The notes below the pieces were generated by a model that saw only the letters and a list, made by a program, of their open reading frames with translations, ran no database searches and was not told the DNA's origin. Positions 15,609-24,969 of a stretch of DNA of 64,000 bases are shown here, piece by piece (position 1 is the first letter of the stretch; the number at the start of each line of letters is the position of its first letter). Location of the stretch: the NCBI GenBank assembly GCA_027487845.1, contig JAIYCV010000001.1:1-64000 (forward strand). The letters run 5' to 3'. A program made the translations under genes and the position numbers. The DNA is from Flammeovirgaceae bacterium (GTDB taxonomy: Bacteria; Bacteroidota; Bacteroidia; Cytophagales; Cyclobacteriaceae).

Positions 15609-17268
15609 CCAAGCGGTTGTGGTAGTAATAAAGTGTGTTCAAATCGCGCGTAATGATATTGCCTTTTTTATTTCTTAGCACGGGTCGTAAAAGATGGAAT
15701 ATGCCCACGTTGCCGATACCGTGCTTAATTACTAATTCCGCTTCGCCTTTCAAATGGCTTGCGTAATACACTTTACCTTCTTCTTTCAATCGGTAAATTT
15801 CTTTTCTGATCCGTTTAAAAGTTTCCAGAAATTCGGAATATTCAATTTCTTGGTCTTCTTCTGGCAAGCGGAGAAATCCAAACAAGTCTAATTTCGGATG
15901 CTTTTTCTGCATCATTTCGAAGGTAATAAAAGCCACTAAGTGACTGGCAAAGACCCTGTTTATACGGTGGTACTCTTTCACTATTTTTTGGCTCAACATG
16001 CGCGTGTATTCGTCTTCTCGCTGCATGTCCACCGTAAGATTGCCATTTGAAATAAAGTAATCGCGGTTGTCAATAATCCGACCTTGGTCATCTAGGCTAT
16101 TTCCATTATCATCGAGGTAATTGCCCAGTACATCTAACCCGGCACCAATTGAAACCGAGATATTTGAACCTTTCGTAAAGAATTTGAACAAGAAACGCAC
16201 CATTTGAAAGCTGCCATAATTGTCTTGCTCTACATACCTATCTTGCCCCTTTACTTGAAGATAATCATCAATTAATTCGGGGGCCTCTAACACAAAATGG
16301 TAGTTGAGCGTAATGGGCACTACAAATATCTTTTTGACTTCTCCATTTGTATTATCCTGATATAAACTTCGCTGTGCTTCTATGGCAGTGCTGAGAAGCC
16401 CAAGTTTTAACTGTTTTTCAAGTAGCCCCGAGCGAGAGCGTGTGCCCCCAGGGAAAAATAAGCTGTGGGCACCTTTTTGGATGGCCAGATTAGAATACAT
16501 TTTCAGGACTTCCAAATAGGGTAGATTTTTCTTTCTTCGGTCTACTTTATAGGCACCCAAGCTGTTCATGAAGTAAGCTAAAATCTTTATGTTGAACAGG
16601 TTTAAACCAGCGCCATAAATAAAGGCGGGCAGCCCCAAAGAATGAATTACCCAGCCAATCAAAATTGAATCTAGGTTGCTAAAGTGGGTGGGTACCATCA
16701 CCACCGTGCCTTTCTTCGCCAGTTTCCGAAGCATTTTTACCTTGCCTACAATCTGTATTTTATCCCGTAAGGTGTAACGATTTCTGAAAAAGCCACCAAA
16801 TTTTTTAACCCGTGCACCGTTTAGCAAGCGCACAAACCAAAACTTAATTACTTCGCGCGCTACTTTGTATGAACTGGGCTTAAAATTACCTGCAATTTCG
16901 TTGGCATAGCGTTGGATGATGGTAAGTAGAATTTCATCCTCTTTTCTTGAATTTTCATCACCTGTTTTTGTACTAAGTTCTACTAAGTCACTTTTAATCT
17001 GACTCCAAAATTTCGGTTCATCCTTTGGGTCCACCCGCCAACGGTTTCTTTTTAACCTGTTTTGTTCACGGTAAACGGTGGTTTCCAGTTCGTCAATCAA
17101 TTGTTTTCTGGTGGGCCTCAAAAGCTTTATTCTTTCCAGCGACTTTTGGGCAACTTCTTCTAAAAATTCTTTTCTGTTCTTACTTAACAGGTATACGGGC
17201 CATTCGGAAATACCCTCGTGAATTGGTTTGTAAGGCTTGTTCTTGTTCTTTTTTTCTTGAAAGTCCAT
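15580..17268 (-). CDS. PlsB-like glycerol-3-phosphate / lysophosphatidate acyltransferase
   Basis: Membrane-associated acyltransferase of phospholipid synthesis. The 562-residue protein carries motif I HFSNLDS (His-x4-Asp) and motif III-like FFPGGTRSRSG. Motif IV-like FVVPITLNYH is also visible. The long N- and C-terminal regions resemble PlsB-type enzymes more than the short PlsC. It is the first gene of a two-gene unit with gpsA (29 nt overlap). Which acyl donor is used, and whether the first or second acylation is catalysed, cannot be decided here. Confidence 0.8.
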   Translation of the reverse strand: MDFQEKKNKNKPYKPIHEGISEWPVYLLSKNRKEFLEEVAQKSLERIKLLRPTRKQLIDELETTVYREQNRLKRNRWRVDPKDEPKFWSQIKSDLVELSTKTGDENSRKEDEILLTIIQRYANEIAGNFKPSSYKVAREVIKFWFVRLLNGARVKKFGGFFRNRYTLRDKIQIVGKVKMLRKLAKKGTVVMVPTHFSNLDSILIGWVIHSLGLPAFIYGAGLNLFNIKILAYFMNSLGAYKVDRRKKNLPYLEVLKMYSNLAIQKGAHSLFFPGGTRSRSGLLEKQLKLGLLSTAIEAQRSLYQDNTNGEVKKIFVVPITLNYHFVLEAPELIDDYLQVKGQDRYVEQDNYGSFQMVRFLFKFFTKGSNISVSIGAGLDVLGNYLDDNGNSLDDQGRIIDNRDYFISNGNLTVDMQREDEYTRMLSQKIVKEYHRINRVFASHLVAFITFEMMQKKHPKLDLFGFLRLPEEDQEIEYSEFLETFKRIRKEIYRLKEEGKVYYASHLKGEAELVIKHGIGNVGIFHLLRPVLRNKKGNIITRDLNTLYYYHNRLVGYELEKFI

Positions 17269-17318
17269 TGAGTACTGTCTGAAAGTTGGAAGACCGTAAA
17301 AGTCCGAAAGATAAGTTT

Positions 17319-17406
17319 AAAGTCAGTAAGTCCGAAAGTCCGTAAAGTAGGAGGCCTGAAAAGTCCGTCTTTCCTGACTTTCGGTCTTCCCGACTTTTCT
17401 GACTTT
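17319..17406. repeat. nested inverted repeat built from AAGTC/GACTT units
   Basis: Left arms AAAGTCAG (17319-17326) and AAGTCCGAAAGTC (17328-17340) pair with right arms GACTTTCGGTCTT (17376-17388, one mismatch) and CTGACTTT (17399-17406). Additional AAGTCC copies occur at about 17300. The structure starts 2 bp past the stop of the upstream minus-strand gene and fills the gap before the acyltransferase gene. Confidence 0.7.
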
Positions 17407-17408
17407 TT

Positions 17409-17648
17409 CTAAATCTCCTCCGAAGCATCGGCTAAACTTCTCGACATATCGGCAAAGCGCGCCATTGCTTGCGAAATAAAGTCTTCGTTTACCATTTTCT
17501 TTAGCGCATCTTCAGAGCTCACATCAAACTCATTTATCTTAAAGGTTTGCTCAAAAGGGCCTAACTCAAGCTTTAACAAATACTTGTTGTTCCAATGGAA
17601 GATGGTGATCTTACATTCTGGATGGGGTATTTCGCCAATTACTCGCAT
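17409..17648 (-). CDS. conserved small hypothetical protein, 79 aa
   Basis: From ATG 17648 the protein starts MRVIGEIPHPECKITIFHWN and continues with a KYLLKLELGPFEQTFKI strand pattern and a helical C-terminus. It has no signal peptide, membrane segment or known motif. It looks like a compact alpha/beta cytoplasmic protein. The frame is open to 17687, but the extra residues are translated low-complexity spacer. It lies upstream of the acyltransferase-gpsA unit, separated by a strong inverted repeat. No function is proposed. Confidence 0.6.
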   Translation of the reverse strand: MRVIGEIPHPECKITIFHWNNKYLLKLELGPFEQTFKINEFDVSSEDALKKMVNEDFISQAMARFADMSRSLADASEEI

Positions 17649-17989
17649 ATCGTTACAAATTACGAATTGCAAATTACAAAATGCCAATTCTAGTTACTAA
17701 CTGGAAAATTTTGGCACAGCGCTCATCAATAATACAGCCTTAGCCAGCTAGAGGGTAGCGATGAGCAGACATGTTCGATTAGATCTATCGATCATCTTCA
17801 TTTCATTAAAAATAAGCTGATTTTTGGATTATTTTCCTGCCCCTGCGGAGCATAGGCTAGGCGGGGCGTTTTTACTGATGCTATTCAACAATAGTTGCCA
17901 CTGTCTATCGTTATCAGCACGAAACGTAGAAAAGCAACTCTTTGTCTTTCTTTTTGTTGTATTTTTGGAAACAGATCAATCCGTACAGA
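17649..17989. other. intergenic region with GC hairpin and promoter
   Basis: This 341-bp divergent gap contains a GC-rich hairpin near 17840-17870 (GCCCC / GGGGC followed by GTTTTT) and the promoter box of the type IX cargo gene at 17960. I see no gene in it. Confidence 0.4.
17960..17967 (+). promoter_or_regulatory. -7 box of the type IX cargo gene
   Basis: TATTTTTG fits TAnnTTTG and lies 22 bp before ATG 17990. A TTTG at 17941-17944 is only 15 bp upstream, shorter than usual. Confidence 0.45.
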
Positions 17990-20869
17990 ATGATGTTACG
18001 ATATAAAATCCTCCTTATTTGTTCACTCTTCTCATTGGGCTTAGCCCTGCAAGCGCATGCAACACATCTTCGAGCGGGCGAGATCACTATTGAAAGGAAG
18101 GGCTGTGGTTTAACGTTTGATATTACGTTGACAATTTATACCAATACGGGTTCACCCATTCGCTTTGGCGATGGTGTGCTTGATTTTGGCGATGGTAGCA
18201 AACCTTTTTTAACGCCCACAGTTCAAAACACCGATCGGGGCGATTTGGGGCCGAATATCGGCTTGGTTGTTTTTACCACTCAGCATACCTATGCGGGCAA
18301 TGGAACCTTTGTGATAAGTTACCTAGAGGCGAATCGAAATGATGGCATTAAGAATATGGCCAACTCTGTTCAAACTAGGTTTTATATGGAGACAAAGATT
18401 AATATAGATGCATTTATAGGATGCGATAACTCGCCACGTCTGCTGGTGCCGCCCATCGATAAGGGTTGTAAAGGCGTAGCTTGGTACCACAATCCAGGTG
18501 CTTACGATCCAGATGGCGATAGCCTTTCTTTTGAATTAACGATTCCTAAAAAAGCTAAAAACGTTGTGGTAGATCGTTATCAAGAGCCTAACAACCAAGA
18601 TTTTTACAGAGGCATTGTGGAGTATGATCGGGCTAACGAAACCCAAAATGGCGTACCTACTTTCTCTATCAATGCAAAGACGGGAACGATCCTTTGGGAT
18701 GCCCCCGGATTAGCTGGTGAGTACAATATCGCTTTTGTGATTAAAGAGTGGCGAAAGATTGGAGGCACTTATGTGAATATCGGCTACGTAGTGCGCGACA
18801 TGCAAATTGTGATCGAAGACTGTGGAAACAAACGCCCCGAGTTAAAACTACCTCCAGACGTTTGCGTGGTGGCAGGTGAATCAATAAAGCAACTGATTAC
18901 AGGCACCGATCCGGATTTTGATGACGTAAAAATTGAAGCTTTTTCTCAGGTTTTTTCTATTCAACCGTCACCTGCTTCTTATTCACCGGATACAGATCCC
19001 GCAACCTATCAAAAAACGGGTTCTGAACCAGCGTCTGTTTTATTTAATTGGAAAACGACTTGCGAGCACGTGAAAGAACAACCTTATCAAGTCGTTTTCA
19101 AAATAACAGACAAACCAAAACAGGGCTCAGGGCCTCCGCTCGTGCAGTTTAAGACCTGGAACATAAGAGTAGTAGGACCCGCTCCAAGCTGGAAAAGTGC
19201 CACCGTAAACTCCACCACCAGACGAGCAGTGTTAGAGTGGAATAGCTATACGTGCAAAAATGCGACCCTGCTGCAAATTTATAGGCGCGTGAACTCCTAC
19301 CCATGGACTCCACCTGAGTGTGTTACTGGCATTCCTGATTTTTTAGGCTATACTAAAATTGCCGATGTTTCAGTAGCTGATTCTAGATATACCGACACCA
19401 ACGGAGGTGCCGGACTTGCGATTGGAGCTCAATATTGTTATCGATTAGTAGCGATTTACCCGTCTCCAGGAGGAGGGTCGAGCGTGGTTTCTACTGAGAT
19501 TTGTCTAGACCCCATTATTGGGGCAGCCCCCATTATCACCAATGTATCGATCGATAAAACGGATAAAATAAATGGACAGATCACTGTAAAGTGGCGTTCG
19601 CCAATAGGGATAGATAAAGCAAAATTCCCTTCACCATATAAGTTCAATATCTTTAGATCGGAAGGATTTAGCGGCAAAATCAATATTAAAGCCCTAGGTA
19701 CAACATCCGACTCCACGTGGATTGATAAGCAAGCCAATACAGCCGAGTTGGTCTACAACTACAGAATTCAACTCCTTGATGCCAATAATGTAAAGTTAGA
19801 TTCTTCCGCATCTGCTTCTACCGTGAGGTTGGAAATAAAACCGCGGTCTAAACAGATTGCTTTGACCTGGAATGCGTTTGTGCCGTGGAATAATAGAACA
19901 GTGACTTATCCGCGCCATTTGATTTACAGAGGCCCTTCTGGCAGTCCGTTAGAATTGATTGATAGTGTGAATGTAAATCAAAATCAATTTAACTATTTAG
20001 ATTCCGGTCAGTACAAAAAGATTGCTCTTAAAGAGACCGATACCTATTGTTATCAGGTTGTAACACGAGGTTCTTATGGAAATAAAAAACTACCGGAGCC
20101 GTTGCTAAACGCTTCGGAAGTGCTGTGCGGACAGCCTTTCGTAAGCGATCCCCCCTGTACGCCTTCGCTAGATCCTACGGTTATTTCGGGTACTAATTGC
20201 ACCGATCTATTCCAAACCTCCACGTGCGAACCCAAGGTATTTAGTAATACCATTAACTGGAAAAGGTCAACCGATCCAAAGTGCAGGGATAATACCGCAA
20301 CGTATAACATTTACATCGCGAATACTTCAGCGGACGATTTTGTGCTTTACAGAACAAATGTGAGAGACACTTTTTTCATCGATTCTAACTTGCCCTCGTT
20401 TGCGCGATGCTATAAGATTTCTGCGGTGAACAGATCTGGGATCGAAAGTAAAGAATTGAGCGGGTCGTTTTGTTTTGATAATTGTCCTAATTATGAACTT
20501 CCAAATGTGTTTACCCCTAATGGAACTGATAAGTGCAATGAGAAATTTAGTGCCTTTAGTGACCGCGACCCTGTGGACGAAGATGGCAATGGACCCTGTG
20601 GAAAGATAGATGTATTAGAGCAAAAAAGAAGGTGCGCGCGCTTCGTGGAAAAAGTGGTATTCACCGTTGTAAACCGATGGGGTAAAGAAGTATATAATTT
20701 TGAGTCGGGTGGCGAACGAAGCATTTACATTGACTGGGATGGCCGCGACAACGCAGGAAGAGAGCTAGCCGCTGGAGTGTACTATTATACAGCGAACGTA
20801 ACTTTTACCGTAGTTGATCCTTCCAAAAAGAATCAGAAGATAAAGGGATGGGTTCAAATAATAAGGTAA
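17990..20869 (+). CDS. large secreted protein with gliding-motility-type C-terminal (type IX secretion, type B) domain
   Basis: About 959 residues, beginning with a signal peptide (LLICSLFSLGLALQAHA, then THLRAGEITIERKGC). The N-terminal half has PKD/cadherin-like segments (FGDGVLDFGDGSKPF, NPGAYDPDGDSLSFELTIP), and the middle has fibronectin-III-like repeats. The C-terminus, from about NVFTPNGTDKCNEKFSAF to VVNRWGKEVYNF and GVYYYTANVTF, is the domain used for type IX export and surface attachment of type B substrates. It is probably a surface adhesin-like protein. Two ATG codons (17990, 17993) are adjacent; a start at 17942 would add non-signal residues. Confidence 0.88.
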   Translation: MMLRYKILLICSLFSLGLALQAHATHLRAGEITIERKGCGLTFDITLTIYTNTGSPIRFGDGVLDFGDGSKPFLTPTVQNTDRGDLGPNIGLVVFTTQHTYAGNGTFVISYLEANRNDGIKNMANSVQTRFYMETKINIDAFIGCDNSPRLLVPPIDKGCKGVAWYHNPGAYDPDGDSLSFELTIPKKAKNVVVDRYQEPNNQDFYRGIVEYDRANETQNGVPTFSINAKTGTILWDAPGLAGEYNIAFVIKEWRKIGGTYVNIGYVVRDMQIVIEDCGNKRPELKLPPDVCVVAGESIKQLITGTDPDFDDVKIEAFSQVFSIQPSPASYSPDTDPATYQKTGSEPASVLFNWKTTCEHVKEQPYQVVFKITDKPKQGSGPPLVQFKTWNIRVVGPAPSWKSATVNSTTRRAVLEWNSYTCKNATLLQIYRRVNSYPWTPPECVTGIPDFLGYTKIADVSVADSRYTDTNGGAGLAIGAQYCYRLVAIYPSPGGGSSVVSTEICLDPIIGAAPIITNVSIDKTDKINGQITVKWRSPIGIDKAKFPSPYKFNIFRSEGFSGKINIKALGTTSDSTWIDKQANTAELVYNYRIQLLDANNVKLDSSASASTVRLEIKPRSKQIALTWNAFVPWNNRTVTYPRHLIYRGPSGSPLELIDSVNVNQNQFNYLDSGQYKKIALKETDTYCYQVVTRGSYGNKKLPEPLLNASEVLCGQPFVSDPPCTPSLDPTVISGTNCTDLFQTSTCEPKVFSNTINWKRSTDPKCRDNTATYNIYIANTSADDFVLYRTNVRDTFFIDSNLPSFARCYKISAVNRSGIESKELSGSFCFDNCPNYELPNVFTPNGTDKCNEKFSAFSDRDPVDEDGNGPCGKIDVLEQKRRCARFVEKVVFTVVNRWGKEVYNFESGGERSIYIDWDGRDNAGRELAAGVYYYTANVTFTVVDPSKKNQKIKGWVQIIR

Positions 20870-21261
20870 CAGACCGTCCCACAATTTTTTTTGATGGAGT
20901 CTGTAACTTGTGTAACGGAGCGGTGAACTTGATTATCAAGTTTGATAAAAAAGGCAACTTTAGGTTTGCTCCCCTACAGTCAAGTTTTGCACATCAGAAT
21001 TTAAGTCCAGACGCCTTTACCAAAGTCGATAGTATTGTTTTACTTAAACAAGGACGGGAGTTCTATAAAAGTGATGCTGTTATTGAGATTTTCAAAGATC
21101 TTTCGGGCGGCTGGCCTTTGATAGCGGGTGTAAAGTTTTTCCCAAAATTCATTAGGGACTCAGTTTATGATTTTATCGCTCGCCATCGCTATCGTTTTTT
21201 TGGAAAGAAAGATCAATGTCTAATTCCCACACCAGAGTTAAATTCAAAATTCATCGTTTGA
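20848..21261 (+). CDS. DCC-family thiol-disulfide oxidoreductase-like protein
   Basis: The 137-residue protein carries the DCC motif TIFFDGVCNLCNGAVNLI, with Cys-x2-Cys inside a thioredoxin-like fold, and the later FAPLQS motif typical of the family. A redox role is likely but the partner is unknown. The ATG lies inside the end of the preceding gene (22 nt overlap), so its translation is probably coupled to that of the secreted protein. Confidence 0.8.
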   Translation: MGSNNKVTDRPTIFFDGVCNLCNGAVNLIIKFDKKGNFRFAPLQSSFAHQNLSPDAFTKVDSIVLLKQGREFYKSDAVIEIFKDLSGGWPLIAGVKFFPKFIRDSVYDFIARHRYRFFGKKDQCLIPTPELNSKFIV

Positions 21262-21288
21262 TCTAACGTCCAACTTATCCTATTTTTG
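21257..21288 (+). promoter_or_regulatory. fabD promoter
   Basis: TTTG (21257-21260), 20 bp spacer, TATTTTTG (21281-21288). This leaves a leader of about 50 nt before ATG 21344. Confidence 0.55.
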
Positions 21289-21343
21289 AGGCAATATTGA
21301 TTCATCATTTCTTTGTCTTACTACTCACTACTAAATACTATTC

Positions 21344-22216
21344 ATGAAGGCATATATTTTTCCCGGTCAAGGAGCGCAGTTTACAGGAATGGGTAAAGAC
21401 TTATACGACACCCAACCAAAAGCGAAAGATCTTTTTGAAAAGGCAAACGAAATACTCGGTTTTAGGATAACCGACATTATGTTTTCGGGAACTGCGGAGG
21501 ATTTAAAGCAAACCAAGGTTACTCAACCTGCAGTTTTTCTGCATTCGGTAATAACCGCTCTTGTCAATCAGAATTTTGCTCCTGACCAAGTTGCAGGTCA
21601 CTCATTGGGTGAATTTTCTGCCTTGGTGGCAAATAAGACGTTGTCATTTGACGATGGACTAGTATTGGTTTATAAACGAGCCATGGCGATGCAAAAGGCG
21701 TGTGAACTTAATCCGTCCACTATGGCGGCAATTCTAGGACTCGATGATCATGTAGTGGAGGAAATCTGTAGCTCTATTAATGAAGTGGTAGTGGCGGCCA
21801 ACTACAATTGTCCCGGTCAACTTGTCATCTCCGGATCGTTGAAAGGGATAGAGATTGCCTGCGAAAAATTAAAAACAGCCGGGGCTAAGCGAGCGCTTCC
21901 ATTGCAAGTGGGCGGAGCTTTTCATTCTCCCTTAATGGAGCCAGCAAAGTTGGAATTGGAAGAAGCCATAAAATCAACTTTCTTCTCAGCTCCCACTTGT
22001 CCAATTTTTCAAAATGTGAATGGTTTGTCCTCAATGGAAATTGGCATCATTAAGCAAAATTTGATTGATCAATTGACCTCCCCAGTTCGTTGGACTGAGT
22101 CGATACAAAACATGACAAGTACGGGTGCTGTTGAGTTCATTGAGTGTGGGCCAGGCAAAGTGCTTCAAGGATTGGTAAAGAAAATTTCGCCTCAAGCCCA
22201 GGTAAGTAGCTTATAG
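21344..22216 (+). CDS. fabD: malonyl-CoA-acyl carrier protein transacylase
   Basis: Transfers malonyl from CoA to acyl carrier protein to feed fatty-acid elongation. The 290-residue protein has FPGQGAQFTGMGKDLY at the start, the nucleophile Ser87 in AGHSLGEFSALV, and the catalytic His in VGGAFHSPLMEPA. The glutamine of the first motif completes the oxyanion site. Length is normal. The stop overlaps the stop of the convergent folK gene by 6 nt. Confidence 0.95.
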   Translation: MKAYIFPGQGAQFTGMGKDLYDTQPKAKDLFEKANEILGFRITDIMFSGTAEDLKQTKVTQPAVFLHSVITALVNQNFAPDQVAGHSLGEFSALVANKTLSFDDGLVLVYKRAMAMQKACELNPSTMAAILGLDDHVVEEICSSINEVVVAANYNCPGQLVISGSLKGIEIACEKLKTAGAKRALPLQVGGAFHSPLMEPAKLELEEAIKSTFFSAPTCPIFQNVNGLSSMEIGIIKQNLIDQLTSPVRWTESIQNMTSTGAVEFIECGPGKVLQGLVKKISPQAQVSSL

Positions 22217-22696
22217 AAACTTGGTAACTTCAAGCGTATCCGTACATTCATTTAATAGTTGCAAACAGTTTTTATGTAGAATCGGATGAATAAAATTCGG
22301 AGCTATTTCTGCTAACGGGATAAGGGTAAATCGTCTATTTTGAAGGGCAGGATGTGGCACTTGAAGGTGTTCCGATGTAACCTCAAGATCTCCAAAAAAT
22401 AAAATATCCAGGTCAATTTCTCGAGGCCCCCATCTTTCTGTCCGCAGTCTTCCGATTGATCTTTCTATTTCTAGTAGTTTGTCTAGAAGTGCTTCAGGTA
22501 AAAGCTTGGACTCAATTTCGATCACTCTGTTGAGGAAGGCAGATTGATCGGTTTTACCCCAAGCCGCAGTTTCATAAATGGAAGATTTTTGCGTGATTTT
22601 TCCAATGTGCAAGCTGATTTGTTGGAGGGCACTATCTAGGTTTTTCAACCTGTCCCCTTTGTTTGATCCTAACAAAATATAAATAGACTCAGTCAT
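22211..22696 (-). CDS. folK: 2-amino-4-hydroxy-6-hydroxymethyldihydropteridine pyrophosphokinase
   Basis: Pyrophosphorylates hydroxymethyl-dihydropterin in folate synthesis. The 161-residue protein has YILLGSNKGDRLKNLDSAL at the start, ETAAWGKTDQSAFLNRVI and the signature RWGPREIDLDILFFGD, whose two Asp residues bind magnesium. HPALQNRRFTLIPLAEIAP completes the family pattern. It is read convergent to fabD and divergent from sppA. Confidence 0.94.
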   Translation of the reverse strand: MTESIYILLGSNKGDRLKNLDSALQQISLHIGKITQKSSIYETAAWGKTDQSAFLNRVIEIESKLLPEALLDKLLEIERSIGRLRTERWGPREIDLDILFFGDLEVTSEHLQVPHPALQNRRFTLIPLAEIAPNFIHPILHKNCLQLLNECTDTLEVTKFL

Positions 22697-22740
22697 TAAG
22701 CGAAAATATACGTGTTATACATCGATAACTTTAAATAAAG

Positions 22741-22748
22741 TATTTTTG
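22741..22748 (+). promoter_or_regulatory. -7 box of sppA
   Basis: TATTTTTG, a full match to TAnnTTTG, 18 bp before the sppA ATG; no clear -33 TTG. Confidence 0.45.
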
Positions 22749-22766
22749 CGGACTTAAAATGTTACT

Positions 22767-24524
22767 ATGACTTTCTTAAAAAGTTTTTTCGCCTCGTGCC
22801 TTGGCTCTTTAGCCGCTCTGGTCATTTTTATTTTGTTAGCTGTAATTTTGCTTACGGGCATTGCTAGTTCATTGTCAACTCCCAAAGAGGTGGTTGTGAA
22901 CGACAACTCTGTTTTGCACCTGCGATCATTTGCTTCTATTACGGAATTAGAACAAGAAAATCCGTTTGAAGAATTGTTCCCGTCAACTGACGATCAGTCG
23001 GCTGGCTTGATCAAATTAAAACAAACTATTAAGCACGCCAAGGACGACTCCAAGATAAAAGGCATCTACCTCAATGTAGGGCAAATTCAGGCGGGCTTAG
23101 TCACTGTGGAAGAAGTACGCGAATCGATCTTGGATTTTAGGCAATCAGGCAAATGGGTGATCGCCTATTCGGATTTCTTTACAGAAGGTGCCTATTATTT
23201 GGCTACCGCGGCAGATAAGATATACATGTATCCAGAAGGACAAGTAGAATTTAATGGGCTGGCATCCGATATTATGTTTTTTAAAAACATGTTGGATAAG
23301 TTGGAAATCAAGGCGGAGGTTTTTAAGGTAGGCGATTTCAAAAGCGCGGTGGAGCCTTTCATCCGCGAAAACATGAGTGATGAAAATAGGCTTCAGTTGA
23401 ATTCTCTTCTCGGATCTATCCATAGCGAAATGTTACAAAAGGTATCGGAGGCGAGAGGAATACCCAAGACGAAACTGAAAGAAATAGCCGATAAAATGCT
23501 GGTTCAAAGTGCGAATGATGCTGTTACTTATAAATTAATAGATTCCTTACTGTATGACGATCAAATTAAAGATGATTTTAGAAATCGACTTGGCTTAAAA
23601 AAGGATGAGAAGATTTCATTGGTAAAATATAGTCAGTACAAACGAAGCTTTTCTTCTTATAAAACGTCTGAGAACGAAGTGGCGGTAATTGTAGCGGACG
23701 GGGAGATTATGCTGGGCGAATCAACAGATGGAACCGTTGGTTCAACCACCATCATGAAAGAACTTAGCAAAGCCCGAGCAAACAGCAAAGTAAAAGCCAT
23801 TGTACTTCGTATTAACAGCCCAGGTGGGGTGTTTCAGGCAGGCGATCAAATGTGGCGAGAGATTGCATTGGCAGCAAAGGAAAAACCAGTAATTGCTTCT
23901 ATGGGAGACCTTGCAGCTTCGGGCGGATATTATATGGCCATGGCGTGCGATACAATCGTAGCTCAGCCAACTACCATTACCGGTTCAATCGGTGTTTTTG
24001 CTGTGTTGTTTGATTTAAGTAAATTCTTAAATAACAAGATTGGCATCACCACTGAGGAAGTAAAAACGGGCGAAGTAAGCGAGCCGAGCATGATAAGGCC
24101 ATTAACCGAAATCGAAAAGTCCATCTTTCAAAAACAAGTGGATGGAATTTACGAGACTTTCACCTCAAAAGCAGCCGGAGGCAGAAGAATGAGCCAAGAC
24201 GATATTAAGAAAATTGCTTCTGGCCGGGTGTGGTCTGGCACACAAGCGAAAGACAATGGACTGGTAGATGTACTCGGGAACTTAGAAGACGCAATACGAA
24301 TTGCTGCCCAAAAGGGAAAGGTGGAGAAGGACTATAAACTCAAATTCTATCCTCAACCAAAATCGTTCTTCGAGCGATTTGTGGGAGAGATAGAACAGAA
24401 CACCAGAGCGAGAATATTGCAAAATGAATTGGGCGACCAATTGATATGGTATAACCAATGGAAGCAAGTAAAAAATTACCAAGGAGTGCAAACCCGCTTG
24501 CCTTGGAACTTGAAGTTCAATTAA
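22767..24524 (+). CDS. sppA: signal peptide peptidase SppA, 67 kDa type
   Basis: Membrane-bound serine protease that degrades cleaved signal peptides. The 585-residue protein has an N-terminal membrane segment (LAALVIFILLAVILLTGIA) and two tandem ClpP-like domains. The catalytic Ser lies in SMGDLAASGGYYMAMA in the C-terminal domain, after LRINSPGG. The general-base Lys of the family is in the N-terminal domain (VFKVGDFKSAVEPF). The length fits the long, two-domain form. A strong terminator follows. Confidence 0.92.
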   Translation: MTFLKSFFASCLGSLAALVIFILLAVILLTGIASSLSTPKEVVVNDNSVLHLRSFASITELEQENPFEELFPSTDDQSAGLIKLKQTIKHAKDDSKIKGIYLNVGQIQAGLVTVEEVRESILDFRQSGKWVIAYSDFFTEGAYYLATAADKIYMYPEGQVEFNGLASDIMFFKNMLDKLEIKAEVFKVGDFKSAVEPFIRENMSDENRLQLNSLLGSIHSEMLQKVSEARGIPKTKLKEIADKMLVQSANDAVTYKLIDSLLYDDQIKDDFRNRLGLKKDEKISLVKYSQYKRSFSSYKTSENEVAVIVADGEIMLGESTDGTVGSTTIMKELSKARANSKVKAIVLRINSPGGVFQAGDQMWREIALAAKEKPVIASMGDLAASGGYYMAMACDTIVAQPTTITGSIGVFAVLFDLSKFLNNKIGITTEEVKTGEVSEPSMIRPLTEIEKSIFQKQVDGIYETFTSKAAGGRRMSQDDIKKIASGRVWSGTQAKDNGLVDVLGNLEDAIRIAAQKGKVEKDYKLKFYPQPKSFFERFVGEIEQNTRARILQNELGDQLIWYNQWKQVKNYQGVQTRLPWNLKFN

Positions 24525-24555
24525 AAAAAAGGAGCGAGAATTCGCTCCTTTTTTT
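24523..24555. terminator. bidirectional terminator after sppA
   Basis: GGAGCGA (24531-24537) and TCGCTCC (24542-24548) form the stem, flanked by eight A and seven T, so it can serve both sppA and the minus-strand small genes. Confidence 0.85.
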
Positions 24556-24572
24556 ATCAGTAGCTGATAAAA

Positions 24573-24719
24573 CTAGTTGATAGGGTCGCTAGAGACAAAG
24601 CCTGCGCTTTGAGCAGATGTATCCTCTTTAACGACAGTTGTTTTCTTTGTTCCAATCATTTTAAAGGAGAAGGTAATGAAGGCTACCAACATTAACCCAA
24701 CAAGTATTATTTTTTTCAT
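24573..24719 (-). CDS. small exported protein, 48 aa
   Basis: The gene reads MKKIILVGLMLVAFITFSFK, a Lys-rich start and one hydrophobic segment, then a polar tail ending FVSSDPIN. There is no lipobox Cys. It lies 11 bp downstream of another tiny gene with a similar ending (TSDPLKG), so the two form a unit and may be distant paralogs. Function unknown. The terminator after sppA also serves this gene. Codon structure, start and spacing support a real gene despite the length. Confidence 0.55.
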   Translation of the reverse strand: MKKIILVGLMLVAFITFSFKMIGTKKTTVVKEDTSAQSAGFVSSDPIN

Positions 24720-24730
24720 CGAGGAAGTTT

Positions 24731-24871
24731 TTAGCCTTTCAACGGATCACTGGTTAAATGACCGCCTTCGTTGCCAATACTAGGAGCTGGTTTGATGTTT
24801 TCTTCGGTGCAAGATGTAACTGCAAAGCTTCCAAGAATAGCTATGATTGCGATGTAAATAAATTTTTTCAT
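24731..24871 (-). CDS. small lipoprotein, 46 aa
   Basis: It starts MKKFIYIAIIAILGSFAVTS followed by the lipid Cys21, then TEENIKPAPSIGNEGG and the tail HLTSDPLKG. The mature part is only about 26 residues. It is the first gene of the two-gene unit with the 48-residue exported protein, with which it shares an Ser-Asp-Pro C-terminal ending. It is divergent from the TPR histidine kinase gene. No known family is recognised. Confidence 0.6.
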   Translation of the reverse strand: MKKFIYIAIIAILGSFAVTSCTEENIKPAPSIGNEGGHLTSDPLKG

Positions 24872-24969
24872 AAGAGTTATAATATTTAGTTTGTGTTTAT
24901 TAATTTAATAATGTAAAGTTGCTAGTTGGTATATTCAAAAGTTTTTTTTAAACCAAATTGTTATTGCCC

